From Calvatia gigantea (Eukaryota; Basidiomycota; Agaricomycetes; Agaricales; Lycoperdaceae): 64,000 bases of DNA. The stretch is taken from positions 1,178,001 to 1,242,000 of the forward strand of contig JACAAK010000011.1 of the NCBI GenBank assembly GCA_025093985.1, read 5' to 3'. Position numbers and translations under genes: made by a program. Positions 12,042-24,092 of the stretch are shown in pieces; the first letter of the stretch is position 1; the number at the start of each line of letters is the position of its first letter. The notes beneath the pieces are model-generated. The model was not told the DNA's origin. It made no database searches and worked only from the letters and a program-made list of their open reading frames with translations.

Positions 12042-14786
12042 ACATCTCAATGAACACAACCTAGGTCTTACACGATCCATAATGACAAGTTCCTGTGTTA
12101 GTTGTTGAATCAAGCACGAAAAGCCTTCGTGCATAACGAGTACAACAGGTTTTATTTTACCCCGTAATATACTGTCCGTCCGGTTCTTCTACTATGCTAA
12201 ATAACATCTGAGCGACACAACGGACAGCCAGATGAATGACTTGTGCTAAACCACTGGAATTGAAACATGAGCCCATTTTCTCTGGTGATGTGGTTTGGTT
12301 ACCTTATACAGGCACGCAGCGTGGAACTTATTTTTGCATGTCTTGCAGGGCTTCTTTGGCAAACTACCGTCCATTATGCTAATGATGCTAAAGAAGTGTA
12401 AGTAGCCTCCAACTGGAGAAGGGCAAAAGGGCCACGGACGAATAACAAATGGCACATTCTACCTGCCCCTCAAAATGCAGTGTCACATTCTTCTTGAATA
12501 GGCTCAAACCATCAGTGAGCCGACCGTTCTTGATAAAGAAATCAGACGGTGAACATAAAAAGTGACCGAACATACATGAGACCAAATTGTTTGCTGAACT
12601 GCCAAAATCCAAGCCCTCCATCGGTTCTCGTCAACGCCAACCCGTCTCAGATCCTTTACTTCAACTTTATGCAGTGGCCAGTCCGAGGGGATTTTGAGCT
12701 TTATTTCCAGTTGGTGCTCGTCCACAAGATATGAAGCCAGCACCTCGTTCACGGCGGCAGCCACCTTAACCGACAGACTATCATCAGCCAATTCTTGGCC
12801 CGCAGGTCCCTTGACGTGGGCTAGTTCAGCTTCGATGATGATAGGTGAGAAGTATTGAGAAGTGTATGTCGTCATTGCCATTGACAACTGTCTGTCTTTG
12901 CAATCTGACAACCAAGAATGGATGAGGGACGGCACCGCGAGCAAAGCACGATAATAGAGGTGAGCGGCTAAGAGAGGAATGCTGATTGGATTCCCGGGTT
13001 CAAATACTGCAATTCAAGGAATCTCAGCTGACATTCACCAAATTACTTTTTCGTTCTACTTACATTCAATGTAGTATTCATTCACTGCCCAGACATCCAG
13101 CTTGAACGCCTTTGCTTGACCATCCTCGAGGCGCAGGAGCGCAACAAAAAGCGGGATGAAGTTAGTGGTAATAAGGTACAAGTTTCGCATTTGCTCGATA
13201 TATTCAGACTTGACCTTGAAGGACTGTGGAATGGTTCGGTGTCAATTCACACCCTTTCCTTGACAAGGTATTTCGTACCGCGCTCTGGAAAAGGTCGAAC
13301 ACCAACATCCAACCAAGTAAAGAACCGAAGATACTCTGTACTTTTTTGAACTGGCTCGTTCATTCTTTAAGGTTGAAAGTGCTCACCTGGTCTTCGTCCT
13401 CATCATCAATGTTCGCGAAGTTAACGTGCCTTTGAACAATATCTAATAGTTCCAGAGGGAGGGTAGCTTTAACGTTAGATTCTGTGTCAACTCCAACCTC
13501 AATGACGAGGTGTTCTGTCCGCTTTTGCGCAGCCTTTTGCAGGATACCATATGCAATTTTTTGCACCTGCATAGAGTGGTCGGTGACGAGGTGGCACATC
13601 TAGTAGTGATAGTTCATTAATAGCGAAAACGGGATGCAGCCTGGACGCGGTTACATTGGGCAATGTGTTCTCGTCAATTAGCGATTCTGGGAGATGTCTC
13701 AAAATTGCTAAAACAAGCTCGCGGCAAATTGAACGTGGAAGCGAGGGACTGACAGTATCTATCTCGGGTGAAACAGGTGAGGTATCGTCCATCAGTCCAC
13801 GCAAGAAATTCGGGTTAAGGTCCACGGACCTAGTTTCACTAGGGCCAGGTCCCTGACGAGTTCCATCACTTTTGTCCTCCTGCGTTCCCACTCAGCCTTG
13901 AGGGGTTTGTTTGTCCTTACTAGATCCTCCATGATAATTATTAAACGCAGGCTGCGGGCGAGTGTGACGAGGGTGTCGTCACCCGTAATGGATGAATTCT
14001 GCCAGCTTTCCAGTCAAAATAGGTTTGAAGAAAACCAACATGCTCACCTCAAGATTATTCTCCAGCACATCCCAAATGAAGTCCCAATGCGACCCAGGCA
14101 CGTTCTGTAGAATTGGTGCCAGGTACTCGAAAATCAAAGTCATAGCGCTTTCTATCTCCTCGTCTATGTCTGCGCCGTCTGAAGTGACCCATGCCTGGCA
14201 AGCCTTGACGACATTCAGGGCGCGGTTCTGTGGTAAAAAAACCACATCTGACTCCAGATCAGGTGCGGAGGCGGCAAGGCGCCTTAGGGTGAGCAGACCA
14301 CTGGTGTTTATCTTACTGGCTCTGATTCCCAGTAATTCCGCTGCCTGTTCGTTCCTGTACCTGTCCAGCCTGGTGGGCTCCGCCCCTGTCTCTGTAACGG
14401 CCGCGATGATGGTCATAGACGTCTGTGGAGCTGAAGGTACGATGACCATCAAATCTTAAACAATTCGCGTAGAGACGCACCGCTCTTCTCCAACTTTTTC
14501 GCCAGCCCAATCCATTCCTCCGCCTCTGCAGCTTCAAGGTCATCTAACGCATCCTCCAGTACGACCTCCAGTATCCGCGTATCTAATGCACTATCGCTCT
14601 TCACTGCGACCCTTATTATATCCTCCACAAATGTCTCCAACGCCGTACCTTTATTACTTCCATGCCTCTTTTCTCCAATCGCTTTAAGAACGTATTTTCT
14701 CCAGTCGTCTTGCGCAGTTGCAAGGGACCCCAGGAGCACATATGCTGTTACTTGCTGCACCTTTGCAATGGTGTCGCCCAATCCCG
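12042..14786. repeat. Tandem direct duplication, copy 1 (2,745 bp)
   Basis: Begins ACATCTCAATGAACACAACC and ends GTGTCGCCCAATCCCG. It is followed immediately by copy 2, which starts with the same ACATCTCAATG. I find only two substitutions (near 13271 and 14177) and one A insertion (near 12560) relative to copy 2. Neither breakpoint shows obvious microhomology. Confidence 0.95.
12197..14786 (-). pseudogene. Truncated 3' copy of LTN1 (Listerin), including the RING domain
   Basis: Duplicated C-terminal part of the neighbouring Listerin gene. It runs from [15 protein letters not shown] through the helical-repeat region to the RING end and stop codon (12197-12199). The C-terminal RING is complete: CAICYS, then [15 protein letters not shown], then [18 protein letters not shown], with introns inside it as in the parent. 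The 5' end is cut at 14786, where the sequence runs straight into the 3' flank of the intact gene, so it has no start codon or promoter of its own. It could be expressed only by read-through of LTN1. Otherwise it is a very young unprocessed pseudogene. Confidence 0.85.
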
Positions 14787-17530
14787 ACATCTCAATGAAC
14801 ACAACCTAGGTCTTACACGATCCATAATGACAAGTTCCTGTGTTAGTTGTTGAATCAAGCACGAAAAGCCTTCGTGCATAACGAGTACAACAGGTTTTAT
14901 TTTACCCCGTAATATACTGTCCGTCCGGTTCTTCTACTATGCTAAATAACATCTGAGCGACACAACGGACAGCCAGATGAATGACTTGTGCTAAACCACT
15001 GGAATTGAAACATGAGCCCATTTTCTCTGGTGATGTGGTTTGGTTACCTTATACAGGCACGCAGCGTGGAACTTATTTTTGCATGTCTTGCAGGGCTTCT
15101 TTGGCAAACTACCGTCCATTATGCTAATGATGCTAAAGAAGTGTAAGTAGCCTCCAACTGGAGAAGGGCAAAAGGGCCACGGACGAATAACAAATGGCAC
15201 ATTCTACCTGCCCCTCAAAATGCAGTGTCACATTCTTCTTGAATAGGCTCAAACCATCAGTGAGCCGACCGTTCTTGATAAAGAAATCAGACGGTGAACA
15301 TAAAAGTGACCGAACATACATGAGACCAAATTGTTTGCTGAACTGCCAAAATCCAAGCCCTCCATCGGTTCTCGTCAACGCCAACCCGTCTCAGATCCTT
15401 TACTTCAACTTTATGCAGTGGCCAGTCCGAGGGGATTTTGAGCTTTATTTCCAGTTGGTGCTCGTCCACAAGATATGAAGCCAGCACCTCGTTCACGGCG
15501 GCAGCCACCTTAACCGACAGACTATCATCAGCCAATTCTTGGCCCGCAGGTCCCTTGACGTGGGCTAGTTCAGCTTCGATGATGATAGGTGAGAAGTATT
15601 GAGAAGTGTATGTCGTCATTGCCATTGACAACTGTCTGTCTTTGCAATCTGACAACCAAGAATGGATGAGGGACGGCACCGCGAGCAAAGCACGATAATA
15701 GAGGTGAGCGGCTAAGAGAGGAATGCTGATTGGATTCCCGGGTTCAAATACTGCAATTCAAGGAATCTCAGCTGACATTCACCAAATTACTTTTTCGTTC
15801 TACTTACATTCAATGTAGTATTCATTCACTGCCCAGACATCCAGCTTGAACGCCTTTGCTTGACCATCCTCGAGGCGCAGGAGCGCAACAAAAAGCGGGA
15901 TGAAGTTAGTGGTAATAAGGTACAAGTTTCGCATTTGCTCGATATATTCAGACTTGACCTTGAAGGACTGTGGAATGGTTCGGTGTCAATTCACACCCTT
16001 TCCTTGACAAGGTATTCCGTACCGCGCTCTGGAAAAGGTCGAACACCAACATCCAACCAAGTAAAGAACCGAAGATACTCTGTACTTTTTTGAACTGGCT
16101 CGTTCATTCTTTAAGGTTGAAAGTGCTCACCTGGTCTTCGTCCTCATCATCAATGTTCGCGAAGTTAACGTGCCTTTGAACAATATCTAATAGTTCCAGA
16201 GGGAGGGTAGCTTTAACGTTAGATTCTGTGTCAACTCCAACCTCAATGACGAGGTGTTCTGTCCGCTTTTGCGCAGCCTTTTGCAGGATACCATATGCAA
16301 TTTTTTGCACCTGCATAGAGTGGTCGGTGACGAGGTGGCACATCTAGTAGTGATAGTTCATTAATAGCGAAAACGGGATGCAGCCTGGACGCGGTTACAT
16401 TGGGCAATGTGTTCTCGTCAATTAGCGATTCTGGGAGATGTCTCAAAATTGCTAAAACAAGCTCGCGGCAAATTGAACGTGGAAGCGAGGGACTGACAGT
16501 ATCTATCTCGGGTGAAACAGGTGAGGTATCGTCCATCAGTCCACGCAAGAAATTCGGGTTAAGGTCCACGGACCTAGTTTCACTAGGGCCAGGTCCCTGA
16601 CGAGTTCCATCACTTTTGTCCTCCTGCGTTCCCACTCAGCCTTGAGGGGTTTGTTTGTCCTTACTAGATCCTCCATGATAATTATTAAACGCAGGCTGCG
16701 GGCGAGTGTGACGAGGGTGTCGTCACCCGTAATGGATGAATTCTGCCAGCTTTCCAGTCAAAATAGGTTTGAAGAAAACCAACATGCTCACCTCAAGATT
16801 ATTCTCCAGCACATCCCAAATGAAGTCCCAATGCGACCCAGGCACGTTCTGTAGAATTGGTGCCAGGTACTCGAAAATCAAAGTCATAGCGCTTTCTATC
16901 TCCTCGTCTATGTCTGCGTCGTCTGAAGTGACCCATGCCTGGCAAGCCTTGACGACATTCAGGGCGCGGTTCTGTGGTAAAAAAACCACATCTGACTCCA
17001 GATCAGGTGCGGAGGCGGCAAGGCGCCTTAGGGTGAGCAGACCACTGGTGTTTATCTTACTGGCTCTGATTCCCAGTAATTCCGCTGCCTGTTCGTTCCT
17101 GTACCTGTCCAGCCTGGTGGGCTCCGCCCCTGTCTCTGTAACGGCCGCGATGATGGTCATAGACGTCTGTGGAGCTGAAGGTACGATGACCATCAAATCT
17201 TAAACAATTCGCGTAGAGACGCACCGCTCTTCTCCAACTTTTTCGCCAGCCCAATCCATTCCTCCGCCTCTGCAGCTTCAAGGTCATCTAACGCATCCTC
17301 CAGTACGACCTCCAGTATCCGCGTATCTAATGCACTATCGCTCTTCACTGCGACCCTTATTATATCCTCCACAAATGTCTCCAACGCCGTACCTTTATTA
17401 CTTCCATGCCTCTTTTCTCCAATCGCTTTAAGAACGTATTTTCTCCAGTCGTCTTGCGCAGTTGCAAGGGACCCCAGGAGCACATATGCTGTTACTTGCT
17501 GCACCTTTGCAATGGTGTCGCCCAATCCCG
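14787..17530. repeat. Tandem direct duplication, copy 2 (2,744 bp, within intact LTN1)
   Basis: Same sequence as 12042-14786. This copy continues without a break at 17530 into the rest of the LTN1 gene, so it is the ancestral copy. Confidence 0.95.
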
Positions 17531-20500
17531 CCAATGCTCTCGCCCCAAATACGGGACTAATGCCCGCAGGGACCTTCTGATAATCACTTGCGTAAATTGA
17601 GAGCGCAATAAAATGTCGCAGTGCCCAGAGATTTTGCCTAGCGAGTTTTCTGTCCTGCAAGTAAACTGACAGTAATGCGTGAATGACGCGGGCATACGAC
17701 GAAAATCCTCGACTATCTGTAGCCTCCGGGCCACGTTTTGAAGGCTTCATATCGGAGGGAATGAGACGTTCGGTAACCGCAAGACTGTTGTCGATGGGGT
17801 CGTGGGGTAATCGTTCAAGCATTTCATCCAAGCTGCCTGATGATGGAAAGGTGTCACCCGGTAACGAGATGTTGAGCCTTTGCCCTTGCGTGGTGAGAAC
17901 TCCAATAGTCTCTTCTGGCCTACCAATAACTAGTCAATCTGGTAATGGAATACGAGGGAGAATGGAGACTCACAGGGGCCGAACATGTGTATCAATCAGC
18001 AAGTCGCTCAGCTTTACCTTAACACCCCCAATTACTTGTTGCCTCCGTTCTGTGCCCAGCTTCGCGATGTCAGCCTCCCTCTCCCAAATTGCTCTCGCAA
18101 TTTCAAACATATCAGACGTAGAGTCAAAGTCAAGGGCTGAGCATTCTGGCACCAAGTACCCAAACATGAACAGGTTGGGTAGCATTTTTCCAAATATGGC
18201 CCCTTTCTGTTCGAAGCTGAGATGCTTCATCACCAAATCCAGAAGTTCCAGGGGAATCCTAGATGCGGTTACACTTATGTCCTCTGCCGAGCCGGCAATT
18301 AACAGCTCAACGCGGCTGTTGAAAACCTCGGCAATAGTCTTGACCAAGTCCATGTAGCCACCCCCAGAAATGAAATGCTCTGCACATAACCAATCAGCTC
18401 TCCAGTTTAATAGACACACCCAGCACTCACCATGAGCACCCAACACAGCCTTCACAATATCTAGATTGCTCGTATTAGCATGCCCACCCCCACTTAGCGC
18501 GGCGGTCAATAAGTTTACCACGACGCCGTCTAACTCATTTGCCCTCGGTCTGAGATACTGAGGCAAACCACCCTTCTGGACGGCGCGAATCACCCCAGAG
18601 ACCACTCTTCTCGTCTTATCCGGATCGCCCACACCGCTAGCGATAATACCCAAGAGTGCATGCCATAATTCAAGGGCTGCGCTCCTCGTTTCCCCGGTAA
18701 GCGAGATAGGAAAACAATAGCGAAGGTGAGAACTCGAGTAGGAACGTTGCGTGGGTCGTGACAAGTTCATCGGACCTCTACAACGGGGCGCAAAATTCAG
18801 TCCCGGAGGGGGTGAGTATGTCATACATCGGGAAAAACGAACCTGAGAAGACGCCTGATCTTTGAATATGCCCTCTCTAAACTGTTCCAACATAGACTCC
18901 AAAAACTCAATTTCGTCCTTCAAACCTTCCTCACCTGCCATCCTGAGCAGCTCACCAACCTTCTCCACACAAGCACCAAGCGCCTCGTGTACGAATCCTT
19001 CAACTTCCCTCCTTCCGTTCGTACCTTCTCCAAAATGGTCAAACAAAACCTTTGTGAATGTAGCAACGAGGCCTGAATTCGTCCTTGTCGCGTCCCTCAG
19101 GCCATTTTGCAGGACTTTCCAAGCCGCTCCGAACAAACCCAGTGCTCCTTGACTTGAAGCCAGTCCAAAATCGAGCTTCTCGAGTAAATCCAAATTCTGC
19201 GCAATAAGCCTCGCACCAGCCCTCTCCTCGACTTTCAGCCTCCCGCTCTTTACCTCTTCCCATACTCTTCCATACTGTGCTTGGACAAGTTTCTGGGCCT
19301 CTTCCTTCATGCTTGAGCTTCCATCGGATGCCAGTGCATTTTCAGATCTGTCACTCTCCTCTGCTTTTGACCCATCGAGAATCAGTCTCCGAGCCATAAA
19401 TCCAGTGCATTCTAGCACTGCCGAGAGGAAGGCAGCGGAAACAGTAGCACGATGTAGCGAGCTCAACGCGCGACCATCAAGTGCCGCCCAGAGCGAAGTG
19501 AAGAGACCATCGAGAGGTGTTTTTGTTCCAGAAGATACTATGATCTATGCATGCTACATATCAGTACCTGACAGTACGATGGAAGGAATGATAGAATTCA
19601 CCGACGAAGGAATTGTTGAGAGGATAATCACAACAGTTGGATATCCTTGCACAGGCGAACCAGAACATCCCAGTTGCAGAAATTGCAAAAATTCCTGGTA
19701 GGCCAAAGACGGTTTAGGCGTTTTCGAACCCGTAGCTTCCTCATTTGTCTTCTCTGGTTGTCGAGTCTGTTCTCCTTCGTCCTCATCTTCTTCCTCATCT
19801 TCTTCATCTTCACTCTCCACCTCTTTATCATCACCATAACTCCCCTCCACTTCCAGATTCCAACAGATCGGGAAATCTGACGCATTCTTAAATAGGATGG
19901 TCACGAAAAAAATTATCAGCGGCGCACCTTTGATAAATGTCAGTAGAGGTTGCCACATAACCGCCTGGACCAGCTTATCCGGTTCTACCCAAGCAGATCT
20001 GAGTACAACACGGCTCAGTACCGGCACAAGGGGTTGTATGCGCTCTATCAAGGCAACATGAATATTACCATTCGTCGGGCCTGCAAGGAACTAACAAGGA
20101 ATTCACCTTTATGACTCTGCAATATTGCCAACAACAAACCCCAGCCTGCCTTCCTCACATTCGGCTGCCCAAACCCGAAGCTTTCTCCACCGCCAAACGC
20201 GCTGACCTGAGTATCAGCGGGATAAGGTGCCTTCTCGGCGTGGTACAATATGGTCCACAGCATAGGATTCTTTAACAGCCCCATAATCTCCCCTGATATC
20301 GCATCTTTACCTAGTTCTAGACGACATAGGTGAATATTTATGAGCGAACGACTTCAGAATAAACTAGGCTTACCAAGGAACCACCGCAAGCCACCCAAAC
20401 CACTGATCCTCAACCTCGCCCTCCGATCCACCTCACTCTCTTCATGGTCCTCTGCTTTATTCCTTACAGGCTCAATTTCCTCATTGCCTGCCCTGCGTGC

Positions 20501-21441
20501 AGCAGCGATTGCAACCGCCAGCTGTTGCTGTTTGCTTTTCGTTGCTATGCCCCCAGACCGATGATTTTTGGGATTGGGTGTAGGTGTAGTAGCGGCGCTT
20601 GCAGGCGCAGGATTCAGGTATGAGTATACACCGAGTGGGTCCATGATAGTACGCTGGACGAAGCTGAAGATCGCATTCTTCGACGACGCATCAAGTACGT
20701 AGTACTTATTCTTGTCTCCTTCCGAGGGAGGATATCGAACAAACGAATCCCAAGCACCTCTCCCCACACCGCTCACAGTTTTGTCGACGTCATGGACAAG
20801 CACGTACCAACTCCCGAGGACGCTCTCCACTTCTTCACTTGTTGCAGTTTCCTTTAAGTAGAACAGGATCTGGTCTCGCACTTCGGGTATTCTGAGGAGG
20901 TTCAGGTGAACAGAAATCGAGAGCAACCGAACACGTCGAGAAGGGTGAATAAATAGTGGCGGAATATAATGCACCTGAGCATAAAGTTAATCAGCCATCA
21001 TCAAACCGCAGAAAAACAGGGACGCACCCAAGCCGGAATCATCTCAACCAAACCCAACACCACATCCACACCACCCGCCAACGCCCTTTCAATCCACGCA
21101 CTCCCCAACTCCTCCAACGCCCTAATCTTCGTCGCATGAGCCTTCTTTCCCACATTCCTCAACACCACAACCAACTCCGGGGGCAACTTCCTCGCAAGTC
21201 CACCCACCTCCAACGGATCCGGTTGGGCCCTCGCAGGCTTCACAGGCGGGATATACGCCTTCACTCTCGGCTCCGAAGACTTCTTCCCATCTTTCTTACC
21301 CCGCCCTGATTTATCCTTGTTTTTAGGTTTGGTAGGTTGGGATTTAGATGGTGTGTCGAGGTCAATTCCGAGCGCGGCTGCGGCTCTCTTTTGGTGCTTT
21401 TTGCGGGTGCCGGATGATGCTGAGGATCTTCCTTTTGGCAT
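14942..21441 (-). CDS. LTN1: E3 ubiquitin-protein ligase Listerin (ribosome quality control)
   Basis: Listerin/Ltn1 (yeast Rkr1) binds stalled 60S subunits and ubiquitinates trapped nascent chains. The N-terminus has the family signature: [20 protein letters not shown], a basic linker, then [16 protein letters not shown] long helical-repeat middle follows, and the C-terminus is a C4HC3-type [32 protein letters not shown]. Introns inside the RING were placed by hand, for instance the one between CLYK and [11 protein letters not shown] third intron join, KS to APQTSMTII at about 17165-17215, also keeps frame. The start is the ATG at 21439-21441. The gene spans 6.5 kb, as expected for a protein of roughly 1,600-1,900 residues. 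The full copy looks intact even though its 3' 2.6 kb was duplicated downstream. Confidence 0.9.
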
Positions 21442-21966
21442 AGTGACGGTTTTGTAACGTAATCTAAACCAAATTTTTTTACCAATGGAGTAGTTAATAG
21501 GAAGAGTGAGCAAAAAATTATCGACCAAGTCAGTTGCGAAGCTCAGGAAATCAAAGGCAAGATATGACTCCGATTTCGTTCGATCAGTGCTGTGACGGTG
21601 CTGTTAGCTGATTATCATCATGACGTATAATATCACGTGAACTCATTAGGAAAATGTTGTTTCAGACATCAGTACTCAGTGTTTGACTTAGGTCGATGGT
21701 CGCCTCAACTCCTGTTCCTCTCATTAACCATTTATTTAGTCATTGATGATTGATGCAAGTCGTGTAAACTAGACGCTAGGACAAACGAAAACTATTGCGA
21801 GTGGGGACAGTTAATTGCACAGGGATAGAAAATTCAAAAAAGAGAAGGAGCCATAAAAATGATGGACACAGGAAATCTATTACCCATACCACCTCAACAT
21901 CATGCTCCTCCTCTAATCTATGAAATAAGATAAGTCCTGAAAATTTTGCTCGTCATCAACATTTCC
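21442..21966. other. Intergenic: LTN1 promoter and desaturase 3' flank
   Basis: Both neighbours are on the minus strand, so this 525-bp gap must hold the LTN1 5' region and the desaturase 3' UTR. I recognise no specific motif. Confidence 0.5.
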
Positions 21967-23604
21967 TCATCCCAACAGGCCCTCGCTATCCGAGTAGGCC
22001 GTGCTGCTGTTGTATGGCGAACCGCTAAGCTCGCTGTACCGTGCAACACGCAGCCGTTGACTGGGAGGAATAGCCTTTTCGTCGACACCGGGTTGTAAAC
22101 CACCATCGAGAACACCAACACGCTTCATAGCGAGCAACTATCTCACACATCAGTATTTTTATTGAAGAAATATTTGGCAGATGAAACTCACGTTGTGGGC
22201 AGCGTTCGAGTGATCATAGACACCACCGAAGAAAGCTGTTGTCGCATCCTTGCCAATCATCTTGAGGAGCAAGTGTGCGCCACCTGGGTGTTCATCAATG
22301 AAACCAGAGACGTCATGGATGAAACCGGCAATAAGGATCAAGGGACGCTTTTCAGCCTGTTTTTGGACTGGTAACGCAATGTGTCAATCAAGTGACCTCG
22401 GGAAGAAGACGCGCCAACTTACACTCGTCCCAACTGATGATCGGAAGATCATTACTGTCGGTGGGCCAAGCGAGTTTCTCTTGGGTCTCCTTCAATTTCT
22501 TGAGTTGCATCGTGAGCTGGCCTTTCTTGACTTCGTTGTCAGGGAACACCTAGTAAAACGGTTAGCCTCGTCACGGTGAGATGGCAGTGAAAGGTAAGTG
22601 CACCTTCAAGTGACTAGCGAGACCGGTCTGCTTGCACGCCCAGATGAACCACTTGGTGGGGTCGTACTGGTACCACTTAATGGCGTTACGGTAGTCCATG
22701 GGGAATTGGTGGTGGAAATTGTGGTAACCCTCGCCAATCGTTGCAAGAGCAGTGATGACATGGTCGCGGGGAGTGTGCTTGTCGTCGAAAGGAGTATCTC
22801 CAAGCCAATGAGCAAGCGAATTGACGCAGAACGTGGACTGAGAACCCCGACATGAGTCTGACAACCCGTGTAAAAGAGCTTAATGGGAAAACTTACGTGG
22901 TGAACAAAGCACAAACGAAGAACACCAGCATAGATATATCCACCCCGAGCATCACCCCAGCCAAACCAGGGGATGACAGTGGGGACAACAAAGGCCATCA
23001 GCACCATGAGCCAAATGTAGTTTTTGTGCTGCCACCTTACAATGGGGCTCTTCGTGAGGTCGCTCACGTCGGCAACACCTGGTCTACGACGGGGTTTGAA
23101 CATCATCCAACCAATGTGCGAATAGAAGAAACCCCTGTGGGCGTTGTAAGGGTCGAGGTCTGTGTCTGTATAGCGATGGTGTGCGCGGTGACCGCGAGAC
23201 CACCATTTGATGGAGCCCTCAACGGCGCCAGCACCGAGTACAGCAAGGATATACTGAAGGGGTAAGGACGCGTTATAGGCCCTGTGCGCCCAGAGACGGT
23301 GGTACCCAGCGGTGATGCCGAGACCAGTGAGGTAGTAGTAAAAGATGGAGAAGAGGAGCGTCCTCCACTGAAGGGGAGTGAGCATGGCACCAATGAGACC
23401 CATAATGGGTGTGACGGTGAGGATGATGAAACTGAGCAAGTTAAGCTCTTTGTACCAGTTTTGCCAGGTAATGGGGGGAAGGGCCTTCTGTGTCTTCAAG
23501 GTGTGAGCGACATAGTTGTCTGGGATGTTGAGGTCAGAGGGAAGGACGTCGTCGACCTTGTTGGCAGTCTGAGCCTTCCTGGCCGTGGTGGTCGTGGTGG
23601 ACAT
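21967..23604 (-). CDS. OLE1: Delta-9 acyl-CoA (stearoyl-CoA) desaturase with C-terminal cytochrome b5
   Basis: ER membrane enzyme that puts the first double bond into palmitoyl- and stearoyl-CoA. All three histidine boxes of the di-iron site are visible: HRLWAH, HRAHH and HNFHH. Paired hydrophobic segments lie on either side ([20 protein letters not shown] and the stretch at [19 protein letters not shown]). The C-terminal part is a fused cytochrome b5 domain with the haem motif HPGG ([13 protein letters not shown]) and the second histidine in YDHSNAAHN. The electron donor is therefore part of the same polypeptide, as in yeast Ole1. Exon 1 starts at the ATG at 23604 and runs to about 22900; three further short introns follow. 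The last residues are SDSEGLLG before the stop at 21967-21969. No damage seen. Confidence 0.95.
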
Positions 23605-23680
23605 GGTGGTCGTCCGTGGAAGAGAAGGGAGACGCAGGGCCTAGTACAGCTGCGATCCTGAAAAATAAACCGGGCGGGCG

Positions 23681-23691
23681 TCTTATTTAAA
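23681..23691 (-). promoter_or_regulatory. TATA-like element of the desaturase gene
   Basis: On the minus strand TTTAAATAAGA lies about 80 bp upstream of the desaturase ATG. Further upstream (about 23,740-23,870) the coding-strand complement is strongly pyrimidine-rich, including a run of C at about 23,816-23,824. Functional use is inferred. Confidence 0.35.
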
Positions 23692-24092
23692 TTCCGTTTC
23701 GTTGGGGAGGCTGATGCCGTATTCTCCGCCCGAACGCCGTCTCTCCCCACAACATCTCCTCTCCTCCCCCGTTTCACCTCAATATCGAGACAACTTTTTT
23801 CCGCTCCCGATCCTTCCCCCCCCCCTCACATCCTCTCCCTTTCCACATTAATTTTCTCCTGCTAGACTTCCTCAAACAACCTCTTCGTCATCTGCGTCAC
23901 GTGACACATTAAGAGAATTTTGGGGTGTCATTGACCTAAATTGGTAACCATTCTTCACAGAGTCAATTTATTCACATGGACAGCCATAGACAGCCACACA
24001 ATGACACATGTGAAATTCCAATCATAACACGCTTAACAAAACTACTTGAAACGGATCATTCGTGGCCACGTCCAGAGCCAGCCAGAGCCCCC
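23692..24092. other. Intergenic between desaturase and serine hydrolase
   Basis: Holds the desaturase upstream region and the 3' flank of the beta-lactamase-like gene. No further gene seen. Confidence 0.5.

Noticed and set aside
13992..14459. 155-codon plus-strand frame, repeated at 16736-17203, and 224-codon frame at 17683-18357
   Set aside because: All are antisense to Listerin exons and lack recognisable domains; the repetition only reflects the tandem duplication.
22852..23661. Long plus-strand frames opposite the desaturase gene
   Set aside because: They are antisense shadows of the desaturase exons; no domain, and GC-rich codons produce open antisense frames.
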